A DNA stretch of 64,000 nt from CAYJBH01 sp964370825 (GCA_964370825.1 CAYJKY010000007.1:22168-86167), one strand, 5' to 3'; counted from the first letter of the stretch, positions 1 through 8,566 are shown. Numbers and translations: made by a program. The notes: a model not told the origin generated them from the sequence alone.

Positions 1-1868
1 CCATAACCTACAGCAGTTCTAACGGCGAGGTGGTCTCGGTGGATGCAGATACCGGGCTGTTGACCGGGCATAAGCTCGGCAGTGCAACGATAACGGCACG
101 CTCGGCAAGCGGATTGACCGATAGCTGTGTTGTTACGGTCGAGAGTGAGATAGTTCCGGTAACCTCGGTTACCCTTAACCCCGAAAGCATGATTTTAAAT
201 TTAACCGAGAACAAAACCATATCCGCGACCATCCTCCCCACCACCGCTACCAACAAAATACTCTCCTGGAACAGCTCCGACGAAAATGTTGCTACCGTCG
301 ACGAGGTTGGGCGTGTTACCGCCGTTGGTGAGGGTGTTGCCACAGTTACCGCTACCGCCACGAGTGGGGTGTATGACGAGGTGGTTGTCAGTGTTGTTTC
401 CGCCTCCGGGGCGGCGGTTGTCCTCTTTGCTACCCCTGCCGATGTCGGCGAGGTTTCGGAGGTTACCGTTAAATTCCTGCGCAATCCCGGATTTTCGGCA
501 TACGACCTTGCCTTTGATATCGACGAGAGCAAGGCAGAGATACTCTCGGCTGAAAGTTCGCTATCGGTCGGCAGTTTTAACGACAATCTCGACGATGCCG
601 ACAGGCAGGCTCTACAGGTCGGTTGGTATCACCACGAAAATGTTAACGGCGATGTGGATTTATTTAAACTGCGGCTACGCATTAAAGACGGTGTTCCGCT
701 TGGTGAGGTTATAAACATCTCGGTCGGCAACAACATAAACGGTATGCACAACGCCGATAACGAGATTATACCTGTCTATTTTGCAGAGGTGCCGCTAAAC
801 ATTTCGGCGGTTACCGTCGGTGATGTGTATGAGGACGGTAACGTAAACTCCGGCGATGCCTCACTACTCGCACGGCATTTAACCGAGATTATAACCCTTA
901 ACGAGCGGCAGATGAAGGCGGCGGACGTAAATCCGGACGGTGTCGTCAACATGCCGGACATTGTTGCACTCGCACAGCAAATAGTCACCACACCATCGGT
1001 TAGCTTCTCGGTAGAGAACCTCTTGACAGAGGGGAACATTGAGGGCATATCGCCCATTATAACTGTGGAAAAGGGTGCGATAAACGGCGACAGGGTGACC
1101 TATAATGTATCCATAACAAACAACCCGGGAATAGCCGGTTTAAAGCTTGCCTTTAGCTATAACCCAATAAACACCGAGGTTATCTCGGTAACAAGGTCGG
1201 AAAGCCTGCCCGGCACCCTCACCGAAAACATATCGCATGATAGGGTTGTAGCCACCTGGTACGACAGCGAGAACAGCACCGCCGACGGACTGCTGTTTAG
1301 CATAGAGACAAGGGCAAAGGGCGGCAACACCGCCGTGATAACCATAATAAATGCAAACACCGAACTCTGTAACGCAGAGCTTGAACCGGTGTATGCCGTC
1401 GACCCGGGTGTTACGATAAACGGCGAGGTGGACGAGGATAATGTGACGGTACGCCTTTACGACAGCACCGACACCGAAAGGCAGAGTATCATTGCCGAGC
1501 AAACCACCGACGGTGCGTTTGTGCTAAACAACATCGCCGAGGGTAGCTATTATCTGACGGCGAGCAAGCCGGGACATTTAGAGCTTGTTATCACAGGCAT
1601 AACCGTTACCGAAAACCCGATAGATTTAACCATGCACGACGACAAAACCGTCTCATCCATAACCCTAATACCGGGAGATGTTGACGGAGACGGCAGGATA
1701 GATGTCGATGATTTGAGATTAATAATGTCTACCGAAAACTACAACAGCACAAGCAACAGTGCCACAGACATAAACGAGGACGGAACAACCGATTTTAGCG
1801 ACCTCGCAATGGCAAGAAACCGTAACAGCTACGGCAAAACCACCGAAACGATCGATTATAATCTATAA
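1..1868 (+). CDS. Surface protein with Big2, cohesin-like and dockerin modules (5' end missing)
   Basis: The frame is open from base 3 with no start in view, so this is the C-terminal part of a longer secreted protein. Modules in order: the end of one bacterial Ig-like (Big2) domain, a full Big2 domain (about residues 50-130 of the visible part), a cohesin-like beta domain, a dockerin-like pair of calcium loops (GDVYEDGNVNSGD and ADVNPDGVVNMPD), a second cohesin-like domain, a carboxypeptidase-regulatory-like beta sandwich (CNA-B type), and a C-terminal dockerin (GDVDGDGRIDVDD and TDINEDGTTDFSD). Such modules mediate calcium-dependent protein-protein or cell-surface attachment. Cohesin-like and dockerin modules on one chain suggest a scaffold or adhesin rather than a single enzyme, but no catalytic domain is visible and any upstream one lies outside the window. 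The domain classes are clear; the role is inferred. Confidence 0.85.
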   Translation, partial: ITYSSSNGEVVSVDADTGLLTGHKLGSATITARSASGLTDSCVVTVESEIVPVTSVTLNPESMILNLTENKTISATILPTTATNKILSWNSSDENVATVDEVGRVTAVGEGVATVTATATSGVYDEVVVSVVSASGAAVVLFATPADVGEVSEVTVKFLRNPGFSAYDLAFDIDESKAEILSAESSLSVGSFNDNLDDADRQALQVGWYHHENVNGDVDLFKLRLRIKDGVPLGEVINISVGNNINGMHNADNEIIPVYFAEVPLNISAVTVGDVYEDGNVNSGDASLLARHLTEIITLNERQMKAADVNPDGVVNMPDIVALAQQIVTTPSVSFSVENLLTEGNIEGISPIITVEKGAINGDRVTYNVSITNNPGIAGLKLAFSYNPINTEVISVTRSESLPGTLTENISHDRVVATWYDSENSTADGLLFSIETRAKGGNTAVITIINANTELCNAELEPVYAVDPGVTINGEVDEDNVTVRLYDSTDTERQSIIAEQTTDGAFVLNNIAEGSYYLTASKPGHLELVITGITVTENPIDLTMHDDKTVSSITLIPGDVDGDGRIDVDDLRLIMSTENYNSTSNSATDINEDGTTDFSDLAMARNRNSYGKTTETIDYNL

Positions 1869-1873
1869 AGTAA

Positions 1874-1910
1874 TAATCCCCTTACTTGATGTTGAAAAGT
1901 AAGGGGATTA
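1874..1910 (+). terminator. Hairpin after the dockerin protein gene
   Basis: A perfect 14-bp inverted repeat (1874-1887 with 1897-1910, 9-nt loop) starts 5 bases after the stop codon. There is no clear T-run on the plus strand, so it may be a weak or bidirectional terminator between this gene and the convergent htpG. Confidence 0.55.
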
Positions 1911-1914
1911 ATGT

Positions 1915-1974
1915 GTTAAGTGACTATGCTATGTTACACTATATAATCAATCAACGCTTGATTTTGAACTACTA
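1915..1974 (-). repeat. Short copy of an inverted repeat bracketing htpG
   Basis: Read on the minus strand, this begins TAGTAGTTCAAAATCAAGCG and ends in CACTTAAC. It matches the two ends of the longer copy at 3977-4151 in the opposite orientation. The htpG stop codon (1972-1974) lies at its edge. Confidence 0.6.
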
Positions 1975-3858
1975 TAGTATTAGTGCAGAGATATCGTTTG
2001 CGAATTCTACCGGATCTTCTATCGGAAGACCTTCTATTATCAATGCCTGGTTATACAGCACCTTTGCGTAACGTGCAAATTTATCGGCATCCTCCTCACG
2101 TAGCTTTGAGATGGTTTTAAATGCCGCATGGTCGGGGTTTAACTCTAAAACCTTTTGCGCCTTCGGTGCCTCTTGACCCGGCATCTGTGCTAAAATCTTT
2201 TCCATCTCGATGGATAGTGCACCGTCGCTGGACAGGCAAACAGGATGGCTTTTTAGGCGGTCGGTTACCGATACACGGCTAACATTGTCTCCGATTGCCT
2301 CCTTGATTGCATTTAGCAGTTCCTCGTGCTCCTTTGAGGTTTCCTCCTCCTTCTTCTCCTCCTCGCCCGGTAGCTCTAAATTGCCGGAGGATACGTTTTT
2401 AAAGGAGGTTTCGCTATAATCTCTCATTGCCTGTAGTGCAAATTCGTCCACATCGTCGGTTAGGTAAAGAATTTCGATTCCGGCATCTTTTAGCCTTTCG
2501 GTTTGAGGTAGCTTGTCAATCTGCTCAACCGAGCTTCCACAGGCATAGTAGATATACTTCTGTTCCTCCTTCATCCTGCCCTTATATTCCTCTAAGGTTG
2601 CAAGCTTTTTCTCGGTGGAGGAGTGGAACATCAATAGATCCTGTAAAGTCTCCTTGTTCATACCAAAGTCGGAGTATACGCCAAACTTAAGCTGTTTGCC
2701 AAAGGAGGCAAAGAATTTTTCGTACCCTTCGCGGTCCGCCTTTTGCAGTGCAAGCAGTTCCGACTTAATCTTTTTTGTCAGCCATTTTTCGATAACCTTA
2801 AGCTGCCTGTCCTGCTGAAGCATCTCACGAGAGATGTTGAGAGAAAGATCTTCGCTGTCTATAAGCCCCTTCATAAATGCAAAGTAGTCCGGAAGTAGAT
2901 CCGAGCATTTTTCCATTATCATGACGCCTTTTGCGTAGAGGGCAAGACCCTTTTCAAAATCCTTGGTGTAAAAATCGTAGGGAGGCTCGCCCGGTACATA
3001 TAGAAGGGCGGTAAAGCTTACGGTGCCGTCGGCAGAGCCGTGTATAACTCTCAACGGTTTGTCAAAACCGAAACGACGGTCGGTATAAAAGCTATTATAC
3101 TCCTCCTCGGTTATCTCGCTTTTCTGCTTTTTCCAAAGAGGTATCATGCTGTTTAAGGTTGCATCTTCACGCACCTTTTCGGTAACAGCATCATTTTCCG
3201 CATCACCAGGTTCGATTACGTTGGTTTTCTCCACTTCCATTAAGATGGGGTAACGGATATAGTCGGAATACTTTTTCACAAGACTACGCAGACGATATTC
3301 CTCAAGGTAGTCACTGTAACGCTCCTCCTCGCCATCCTCTATAAGCTTTAAAATAATGTCGGTGCCCTGTTCTGCCTTGTCGCAAGAGGTTATTGTGTAG
3401 CCGTCTGCACCCGAAGATTGCCAGCTAAATGCCTCCTCACTGCCACGAGCACGGCTGTTAACCGTAATCTGTGATGCAACCATAAATGCAGAATAAAATC
3501 CTACGCCAAACTGCCCGATTAGGTCAACCTCATCCTTGCTCTCAACCTGCTTTTGAAATGCAAGAGTGCCGGAGGATGCAATAACACCAAGGTTTTTTTC
3601 TAAATCCTCCGAGGTAAATCCGACACCGTTATCACTTATTGTTAGTGTACCTGCCTCCTTATCGGCGGTAATGCGTATAGAATAATCACCACGGTTAACG
3701 CCTTTGCCGTCCGACAGCTCCATAAAGTAAGCCTTATCGATTGCGTCGGATGCATTGCTGATAAGCTCTCTTAAAAAAATCTCCTTATGGGTGTAGATGG
3801 AGTGTATCATCATGTCGAGCAGTCTTTTACTCTCCGCCTTAAACTGTTTTTTTGCCAT
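1972..3858 (-). CDS. htpG: Chaperone protein HtpG (Hsp90)
   Basis: ATP-dependent cytosolic Hsp90 chaperone, 628 residues, the usual length. The N-terminal GHKL ATPase fold shows the ELISNASDA helix (Asn/Asp for Mg-ATP), SDNGVGF and the GQFGVGFYSAF lid motif. A middle domain and a C-terminal dimerisation domain follow, with a Glu/Lys-rich stretch around residue 500. The gene is monocistronic, convergent with the upstream surface-protein gene. Its promoter (TTGACT, 16 bp, TATACT) and a CIRCE operator lie upstream, so HrcA control is expected. That differs from Bacillus subtilis, where htpG is not in the HrcA regulon. Confidence 0.97.
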   Translation of the reverse strand: MAKKQFKAESKRLLDMMIHSIYTHKEIFLRELISNASDAIDKAYFMELSDGKGVNRGDYSIRITADKEAGTLTISDNGVGFTSEDLEKNLGVIASSGTLAFQKQVESKDEVDLIGQFGVGFYSAFMVASQITVNSRARGSEEAFSWQSSGADGYTITSCDKAEQGTDIILKLIEDGEEERYSDYLEEYRLRSLVKKYSDYIRYPILMEVEKTNVIEPGDAENDAVTEKVREDATLNSMIPLWKKQKSEITEEEYNSFYTDRRFGFDKPLRVIHGSADGTVSFTALLYVPGEPPYDFYTKDFEKGLALYAKGVMIMEKCSDLLPDYFAFMKGLIDSEDLSLNISREMLQQDRQLKVIEKWLTKKIKSELLALQKADREGYEKFFASFGKQLKFGVYSDFGMNKETLQDLLMFHSSTEKKLATLEEYKGRMKEEQKYIYYACGSSVEQIDKLPQTERLKDAGIEILYLTDDVDEFALQAMRDYSETSFKNVSSGNLELPGEEEKKEEETSKEHEELLNAIKEAIGDNVSRVSVTDRLKSHPVCLSSDGALSIEMEKILAQMPGQEAPKAQKVLELNPDHAAFKTISKLREEDADKFARYAKVLYNQALIIEGLPIEDPVEFANDISALIL

Positions 3859-3894
3859 GTTTTCAATCCGTCCTTTCGATTTGTATAATAATTA

Positions 3895-3921
3895 TTGGCA
3901 CTCTCTGCCTTTGAGTGCTAA
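3895..3921 (-). promoter_or_regulatory. CIRCE element (HrcA operator)
   Basis: TTGGCACTC - 9 nt - GAGTGCTAA, differing at one base from the consensus TTAGCACTC-N9-GAGTGCTAA. It lies 37 bases upstream of the htpG start and just downstream of its -10 box, the usual 5'-UTR position. HrcA repression with relief on heat shock is established for this element. Confidence 0.93.
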
Positions 3922-3925
3922 AAAC

Positions 3926-3953
3926 AGTATATCACAGCTGTGAAAAAAGTCAA
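3926..3953 (-). promoter_or_regulatory. htpG promoter
   Basis: Minus strand: -35 TTGACT (3948-3953), 16-bp spacer, -10 TATACT (3926-3931), a sigma-A type promoter directly upstream of the CIRCE element. Confidence 0.75.
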
Positions 3954-4044
3954 GTGTTTTTGAAAAAATATTAACATAGTAGTTCAAAATCATGCGTTGA
4001 TTAATTTTTGCGCATGAAATGCACATAAACTACCTCAAAATCTT

Positions 4045-4101
4045 CAATTGCACGCTTTGTGTGAAATTGCACGCTTTGTGTGAAATTGCATGCTTTGTAT
4101 G
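4045..4101 (+). repeat. Three tandem 19-bp repeats
   Basis: The unit is roughly AAATTGCACGCTTTGTGTG. Copies start at 4045, 4064 and 4083; the third has two substitutions (CATGC, GTATG). There are no spacers, so this is not a CRISPR array. Confidence 0.8.
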
Positions 4102-4102
4102 A

Positions 4103-4121
4103 AAAAACGTTGTAACGTTTT
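4103..4121 (+). other. Small A/T hairpin upstream of tetR
   Basis: AAAAACG and CGTTTTT flank TTGTAA. This is a self-complementary stem that could act as a weak bidirectional terminator between the htpG promoter region and the tetR promoter. Confidence 0.35.
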
Positions 4122-4175
4122 TCAAGTTAATTGATTATATAGTGACTTAACTTCACAATAATAGGTAAAAGGCTA

Positions 4176-4204
4176 TTGCAAATTTCATCAAATTATGTTA
4201 AAAT
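4176..4204 (+). promoter_or_regulatory. Promoter of the TetR-family gene
   Basis: -35 TTGCAA (4176-4181), 17-bp spacer, -10 TAAAAT (4199-4204). Transcription would begin near 4211, which rules out translation from the in-frame codon at 4176 and supports the start at 4245. Confidence 0.6.
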
Positions 4205-4244
4205 TCAAACAAGGTTGACCGTGATGGACAATGTAGGAGTTGTT

Positions 4245-4832
4245 ATGTATCAAAAATTTTTTAATGCCTCAAACGAAAAGCAGGACAGGATAATATCAGC
4301 AACGGTTAAGGAGTTTGCATTATACGGCTACGAGGGTGCTTCCACCAATCGTATTGTCACCGAGGCGGGTATATCCAAGGGTATTCTATTTCACTATTTC
4401 GGAAACAAGCAAAATCTGTTCGATTTTATTGCAGAGTACTGTGCCCTCGTTCTGATTGAGGATTACCATGAAAAACTCAAAAACGAGGAAACTAACTTTT
4501 TCACAAGGCTTAACCAGCTGTTGCATCTTAGATTTCAGATCACCGAACTCTTCCCCCATGTCTTTATGTTTAGAGACAGAATAACCGACGAAGGTGGCGA
4601 ACACGCAGAGGGTTTTCTTAAACTGTTGGAGGGCTACAACTTTTATGAGCCGTTTAAACGCTGTGATCGAAGCGACTTTAACCGGGGAATTGATTTTGAG
4701 GAGCTGACACGTTACACCGAGTGGGTGGTTGAAGGATTTATAAAACACTGTGAAGGGCTTGATGCAAAGGCAAGGGAAAAGGAAACAGAAAAATTTATTT
4801 CAAACCTGCGCAGGATATTTACAGGAAAATAA
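4245..4832 (+). CDS. TetR/AcrR-family transcriptional regulator
   Basis: One-component DNA-binding repressor of 195 residues. The N-terminal helix-turn-helix is typical of the family: IISATVKEFALYGYEGAST, then NRIVTEAGISKGILFHYFGNKQNLF. The rest is an all-helical ligand/dimer domain of unknown specificity. The ATG at 4245 is chosen because AGGAG precedes it by 5 bases; a longer in-frame reading would start inside the promoter. It sits 26 bp upstream of ltaE on the same strand, so the two may be cotranscribed. No obvious transporter target adjoins it. Confidence 0.9.
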   Translation: MYQKFFNASNEKQDRIISATVKEFALYGYEGASTNRIVTEAGISKGILFHYFGNKQNLFDFIAEYCALVLIEDYHEKLKNEETNFFTRLNQLLHLRFQITELFPHVFMFRDRITDEGGEHAEGFLKLLEGYNFYEPFKRCDRSDFNRGIDFEELTRYTEWVVEGFIKHCEGLDAKAREKETEKFISNLRRIFTGK

Positions 4833-4858
4833 TAATTTAAAAAGGATATTTTATTAGA

Positions 4859-5887
4859 ATGATTGATTTTAGAAGTGATACCGTAACAAAGCCGACCGAC
4901 GAAATGCGCAGTGCCATGGCAGAGGCAATTGTGGGAGATGATGTTTTCGGAGATGATACAACGGTAAAGGAGCTGGAGCGTCTGGCGGCAGAGGTAACAG
5001 GAAAGCAGGCGGCGGTATTTGTGCCCTCCGGAAGTTTTGGCAACCAGCTATCCCTGTTGACCCACACAAGGCGCGCCGACGAGGTTATCTGTGCCGAGGG
5101 AATACACATAGTGGACCACGAACTCGGTGCAGCTGCGCTTATTGCAGGGGTAACGATGAGGACAGTAAACAGTCCCGACGGGATGCTCCGTGGCGAGGAT
5201 ATACGAAAACTATTTCACGACCCCAACTCACCGCTTGATGCGGTAACCGGTCTTGTAGCACTTGAAAACGCCCTATCAAACGGACGTGTAGTTCCACTTT
5301 CGATAATGAAGGATGCTTACGATACGGCAAAGGAATTAGGATTACCGGTGCATCTGGACGGTGCGAGAATATTTAATGCGGCGGCGGCTCTCGGCTGTGA
5401 AGTCAGCGAGATTACAGCCTGCTGTGACAGTGTGATGTTCTGCCTATCTAAGGGACTTGGCGCACCGATAGGATCCATGCTGTGCGGCGATGAGGATTTT
5501 ATTAAAAGGGCGAGGAAAAATCGCAAGAGAATGGGCGGTGCGATGCGACAGGTTGGCGTTATCGCCGCGGCAGGTATCGTCGCACTCACCACAATGTCAA
5601 AGCGCATAGGTGAGGACAATAAAAATGCCGAATACCTCTCGCAAAAACTTTCACAAATCTCCGGTTTTTCGGTTATTGACAAGGTGGATATTAACATGGT
5701 TTTTGTCTCGGTTCCGAGCAGTTTAAACCAACAACTGCTTGCCGAGTTTCTTAAAAAGGAAAACATATTGATAATTCCTCTTTTTGAAGGTATGATGAGG
5801 TTTGTGACCCACCATGGGATAACAAAAAATGATATCGACACCCTCACCGAGCTTATCGAATCCTTTTGTATAGGTCATAACATTTAA
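4859..5887 (+). CDS. ltaE: Low-specificity L-threonine aldolase
   Basis: PLP enzyme of fold type I that cleaves L-threonine/allo-threonine to glycine and acetaldehyde. It is 342 residues, full length. Family hallmarks are the N-terminal FRSDTVTKPT, the GDDVFGDD segment, HLDGARIFNA, and the Schiff-base lysine in FCLSKGLGAPIGS (about residue 199). An AAGGA ribosome site precedes the ATG. It follows the TetR-type gene by 26 bp. After it comes a long non-coding stretch with a large hairpin. Confidence 0.95.
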   Translation: MIDFRSDTVTKPTDEMRSAMAEAIVGDDVFGDDTTVKELERLAAEVTGKQAAVFVPSGSFGNQLSLLTHTRRADEVICAEGIHIVDHELGAAALIAGVTMRTVNSPDGMLRGEDIRKLFHDPNSPLDAVTGLVALENALSNGRVVPLSIMKDAYDTAKELGLPVHLDGARIFNAAAALGCEVSEITACCDSVMFCLSKGLGAPIGSMLCGDEDFIKRARKNRKRMGGAMRQVGVIAAAGIVALTTMSKRIGEDNKNAEYLSQKLSQISGFSVIDKVDINMVFVSVPSSLNQQLLAEFLKKENILIIPLFEGMMRFVTHHGITKNDIDTLTELIESFCIGHNI

Positions 5888-5963
5888 CCATGTTCGGAAT
5901 ACTATCCAACGATTAATCTATAGGTTAAAGTTTGTTGTGTTTCTCGCAACGGTAACATCATTA

Positions 5964-6034
5964 AACTACACCCTACCGTCCTCATTTATGTCGCAACGTA
6001 CGTTCGCGACTTCCGAGGACGGTAGGGTGTAGTT
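5964..6034. repeat. Long perfect inverted repeat (20-bp arms) with a nested palindrome
   Basis: Arms 5964-5983 and 6015-6034 are exact reverse complements (ACTACACCCTACCGTCCTC core). A second near-palindrome, GTCGC-AACGTACGTT-CGCGAC (5990-6010), fills the loop. There is no T-run. It lies 76 bases after the ltaE stop and may terminate or protect that transcript, or be a palindromic mobile remnant. Confidence 0.7.
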
Positions 6035-6097
6035 ATCTATAGCTTCGTTGAGTGCTGTCAGGATCAAATCAGCAGTATTCTACCATTTTGAATGTTA

Positions 6098-6312
6098 CAT
6101 CTTTAAAAGATTTCGCCCAATTCTCGCATACTATTCCTACAGTTATACCAGCCGTTACGCCCTATAACAATAGCCGTAACCCCAAACTCGGAATCACCAA
6201 GCGCGTAAAACTCACCCCCGAGTGGATTTACCACAAAGGTCGAGTAGCTATAGCTCATCCTTTCCACAGCCTCAGCACCCTTTTCAACCGGTCCAGACAT
6301 CAGTATCTGCAT
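6098..6312 (-). pseudogene. Possible broken short ORF of unknown family
   Basis: On the minus strand a 69-codon frame (6312-6103) has a protein-like composition (AEAVERMSYSYSTF, then GGEFYALGDSEFG) and stops in a run of four Ts. Dropping one T would let it read on as KDVTFKMVEYC before a second stop. No ribosome site precedes the start. This may be a decayed gene remnant or chance. Apart from the hairpin, nothing else is visible in 5888-6404. Confidence 0.25.
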
Positions 6313-6404
6313 AAAACATCGGCTCTTACGTCATTGAATAAAAAGCATTAACGATAACAATATAAAAGCCTTATCCCACCCTCATTCAACTCCTCCAAAC
6401 CTCA

Positions 6405-8495
6405 TTATCTATGCGAGACCGCATTTGTTGTGCGATATAAACGATGATACCTAATTAACTTTTTAGGTTTTGCGCCGGTGTTTTTGTAGACAATAAACCC
6501 GAGAACGAACGATACCACTCCTAAAATTGCAAAGTAAATACTATAGAAATCGAAAAACATCATCGGCATTCTGAAATCCTGTGTCAGAAGTAGCAGAATA
6601 AGACTTGCAAAGAAGATTAAAACAGCTAAAACCTTTGCTGTAATAACACGTTTACCTCTCCGACTACGTTTTTGATGAATTCCTACAACCTCGCCATCCC
6701 CTATATGATATACCTGTTGTGTCCCCTCCTGCATGTTTGTTCTTCTCTTAACAAATATATATACACTCATCGCTAAAAAAGTAAATACTGTTATCAAAAG
6801 GTCAAACAGACTCCATCCATAGTTTGCTGAGGTAGTGGTTGGAATTCCGTTTTCTACAATCACCTTGTTCGCCAATACCCCCTCCTCGGTCATCACCTCG
6901 ACAGTAACCTCTCCGTCACCGAAGGGAATAAAAGCATCTGGTAATATTGTTATAGACGATTCTCCTTGTTCTATATGTTCCGGATCAACAGGTTGTCCGT
7001 CTATGGTAACACCGAGCGGTTGTGTGGTTCCCGGTAGTGGTATCGTGATTCCGGGGCCCGGGTCATTGTCTGTCGTTCCTGAGGTTATTCCTCCCTGCGA
7101 ATTATCTCCGCCCCCATCGCTACCGACAGGTGTGCTGATGCTCGGTATATTGTCGCTAATATCCTGCGAGGAATCTTCATTGCTATCAGAAGAGGATTCC
7201 TCATCTTCTGTTTCGGTTGTAGGTGGAGTGGTCGTCTCGGAGGACGATGACGTGACTATGGGCGATGTCGTCGACGAACTGGTAACCGGAGGTACTACTA
7301 TTGCTGTACTGCTACTTGAGCTCGACGAAGAACTGCTGACCAAACTTGACGAGGAGAGACTGCTTGAGCTCAGCGAGGAGCTGCTGATTAAACTTGATGG
7401 GGAGAGACTGCTTGAACTCAATGAGGAGCTACTGATCAAACTTGATGAGGAAAGACTGCTACTTGGTATCAATGAGGATCCGGTTGTGCTATCGAGATTT
7501 ATTTTAACATAGGGGTTAACAGTATGGTAGGTAAAATCAGCTTTATGATTTTCTAATTCTGCATTTGAAATGTTTGATTCACCCACAAAAACACTAGCCT
7601 CCTCAGGTACCGATATCGTGGAGCTCATGGCGCTTGTCTTGCCCCAAATTTCGGCACCGCCTTCCACAAATGAAAAGGCGCCCACTAATGCAATCCCATT
7701 GTCGCTCTTAGCAAAAAGCTTTCCGCCGTTAACAGTGGTTCCTGTGCTTATACCATGTCCCAATCCGGTGTTTGTTATTGTAACCTCTCCGCCCGTTTGC
7801 ACGGATACCGAACCGTTAACCGCATAAGATGCGCTTTGAGATGTTGCGCTTACAGTGGCGTTTGTGGCTGTTATTGAGCCAAACACTGCACTCCCGGAAA
7901 CCGATTGAATGTCTAAACTGCCTCCTGTCAGATATACAGCACTATGAACACCGCTACCGGCATCGGATTTGACAGATAACGAACCACCGCTGACATTAAT
8001 CCGCGGATTAGTACTGTTGTATTCAATATGAACTCCTATTCCGGTACTGGTTGCGTTAGCAGTTACCTCACCACTGTTGATGTGTACGTGCCCACTGGAT
8101 TTTATCCCTGTGTATCCACTTACCGATAGTGTTCCATCACCTTCAAATATAATTGCATCCGTCGAGTCTATGGCTATTCCGGTTGGCATTGACACAGAAT
8201 TAGCACCGCTGAAAATAATTTTCAACGGTGCTGTCGAAGATATAGTTCCATTGACGGTCGCACCGTTTAACCTTAGCACTGCAGGTGAAACAGAGGCGTC
8301 GTAGCTTATTTTGTCATCGCCGAGAATTGCAGAGTTATTCTGTGAACTAACCTGCTGACCCGCAATAATCAATGGATATGTTAGCTCACCTGAAAAATTC
8401 GGCTCATCCTGCGCAAAGGAGGTAAAATGTATAGAGATCAGTGCTAACATTAGGTATGTAAATACCAAGACATAACGTTTTAATTTGTTTTTCAT
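6405..8495 (-). CDS. Ser-rich membrane-anchored surface protein with beta-helix-like repeats
   Basis: 696 residues. A signal peptide (MKNKLKRY, then a hydrophobic stretch to about residue 28) precedes some 300 residues of short repeating beta units (GSLSVKSDAGSGVHS, GEVTITNTGLG) that look like the carbohydrate-binding/right-handed beta-helix proteins of gut Clostridia. A long Ser-Leu/Ser-Ser linker (about 340-400) and an acidic Thr/Ser region follow. The C-terminus has a membrane helix (about 565-585), a basic cytoplasmic loop and two more helices. A promoter with TTGACT-17-TAAAAT lies upstream. The function is unknown; surface exposure is inferred from topology. Confidence 0.8.
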   Translation of the reverse strand: MKNKLKRYVLVFTYLMLALISIHFTSFAQDEPNFSGELTYPLIIAGQQVSSQNNSAILGDDKISYDASVSPAVLRLNGATVNGTISSTAPLKIIFSGANSVSMPTGIAIDSTDAIIFEGDGTLSVSGYTGIKSSGHVHINSGEVTANATSTGIGVHIEYNSTNPRINVSGGSLSVKSDAGSGVHSAVYLTGGSLDIQSVSGSAVFGSITATNATVSATSQSASYAVNGSVSVQTGGEVTITNTGLGHGISTGTTVNGGKLFAKSDNGIALVGAFSFVEGGAEIWGKTSAMSSTISVPEEASVFVGESNISNAELENHKADFTYHTVNPYVKINLDSTTGSSLIPSSSLSSSSLISSSSLSSSSLSPSSLISSSSLSSSSLSSSSLVSSSSSSSSSSTAIVVPPVTSSSTTSPIVTSSSSETTTPPTTETEDEESSSDSNEDSSQDISDNIPSISTPVGSDGGGDNSQGGITSGTTDNDPGPGITIPLPGTTQPLGVTIDGQPVDPEHIEQGESSITILPDAFIPFGDGEVTVEVMTEEGVLANKVIVENGIPTTTSANYGWSLFDLLITVFTFLAMSVYIFVKRRTNMQEGTQQVYHIGDGEVVGIHQKRSRRGKRVITAKVLAVLIFFASLILLLLTQDFRMPMMFFDFYSIYFAILGVVSFVLGFIVYKNTGAKPKKLIRYHRLYRTTNAVSHR
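7333..7476 (-). repeat. Three 48-bp tandem repeats inside the Ser-rich linker
   Basis: Units start at 7333, 7381 and 7429 with about 85-90% identity and encode a 16-residue Ser/Leu/Ile-rich period. The copy number is likely to vary between strains. Confidence 0.85.
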
Positions 8496-8566
8496 TTTTA
8501 CCCTTGCCTACCAACGACATCAAATAACATCAAACAAATCATAACATACAATTTTTCCACAGCTAA

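Larger units (their letters stand above)
3977..4151 (+). repeat. Long copy of the inverted repeat upstream of htpG
   Basis: The left end, TAGTAGTTCAAAATCATGCG, matches the minus strand of 1915-1974 with one mismatch. The right end, TTGATTATATAGTG followed by ACTTAAC, matches its other end. About 110 bp of extra sequence separates the ends, including three 19-bp direct repeats and a small hairpin. No ORF is present. It occupies most of the gap between htpG and the tetR gene. Confidence 0.6.

Noticed and set aside
8..586. 192-codon minus-strand ORF at the window start
   Set aside because: Shadow of the Big2/cohesin gene, which has clear domains in its own frame.
4045..4101. Three 19-bp direct repeats as a CRISPR array
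   Set aside because: Units abut without spacers and no cas genes are in the window.
6835..7512. 225-codon plus-strand ORF opposite the Ser-rich surface gene
   Set aside because: It is a shadow of the repetitive Ser-rich coding strand and has no ribosome site or family features.
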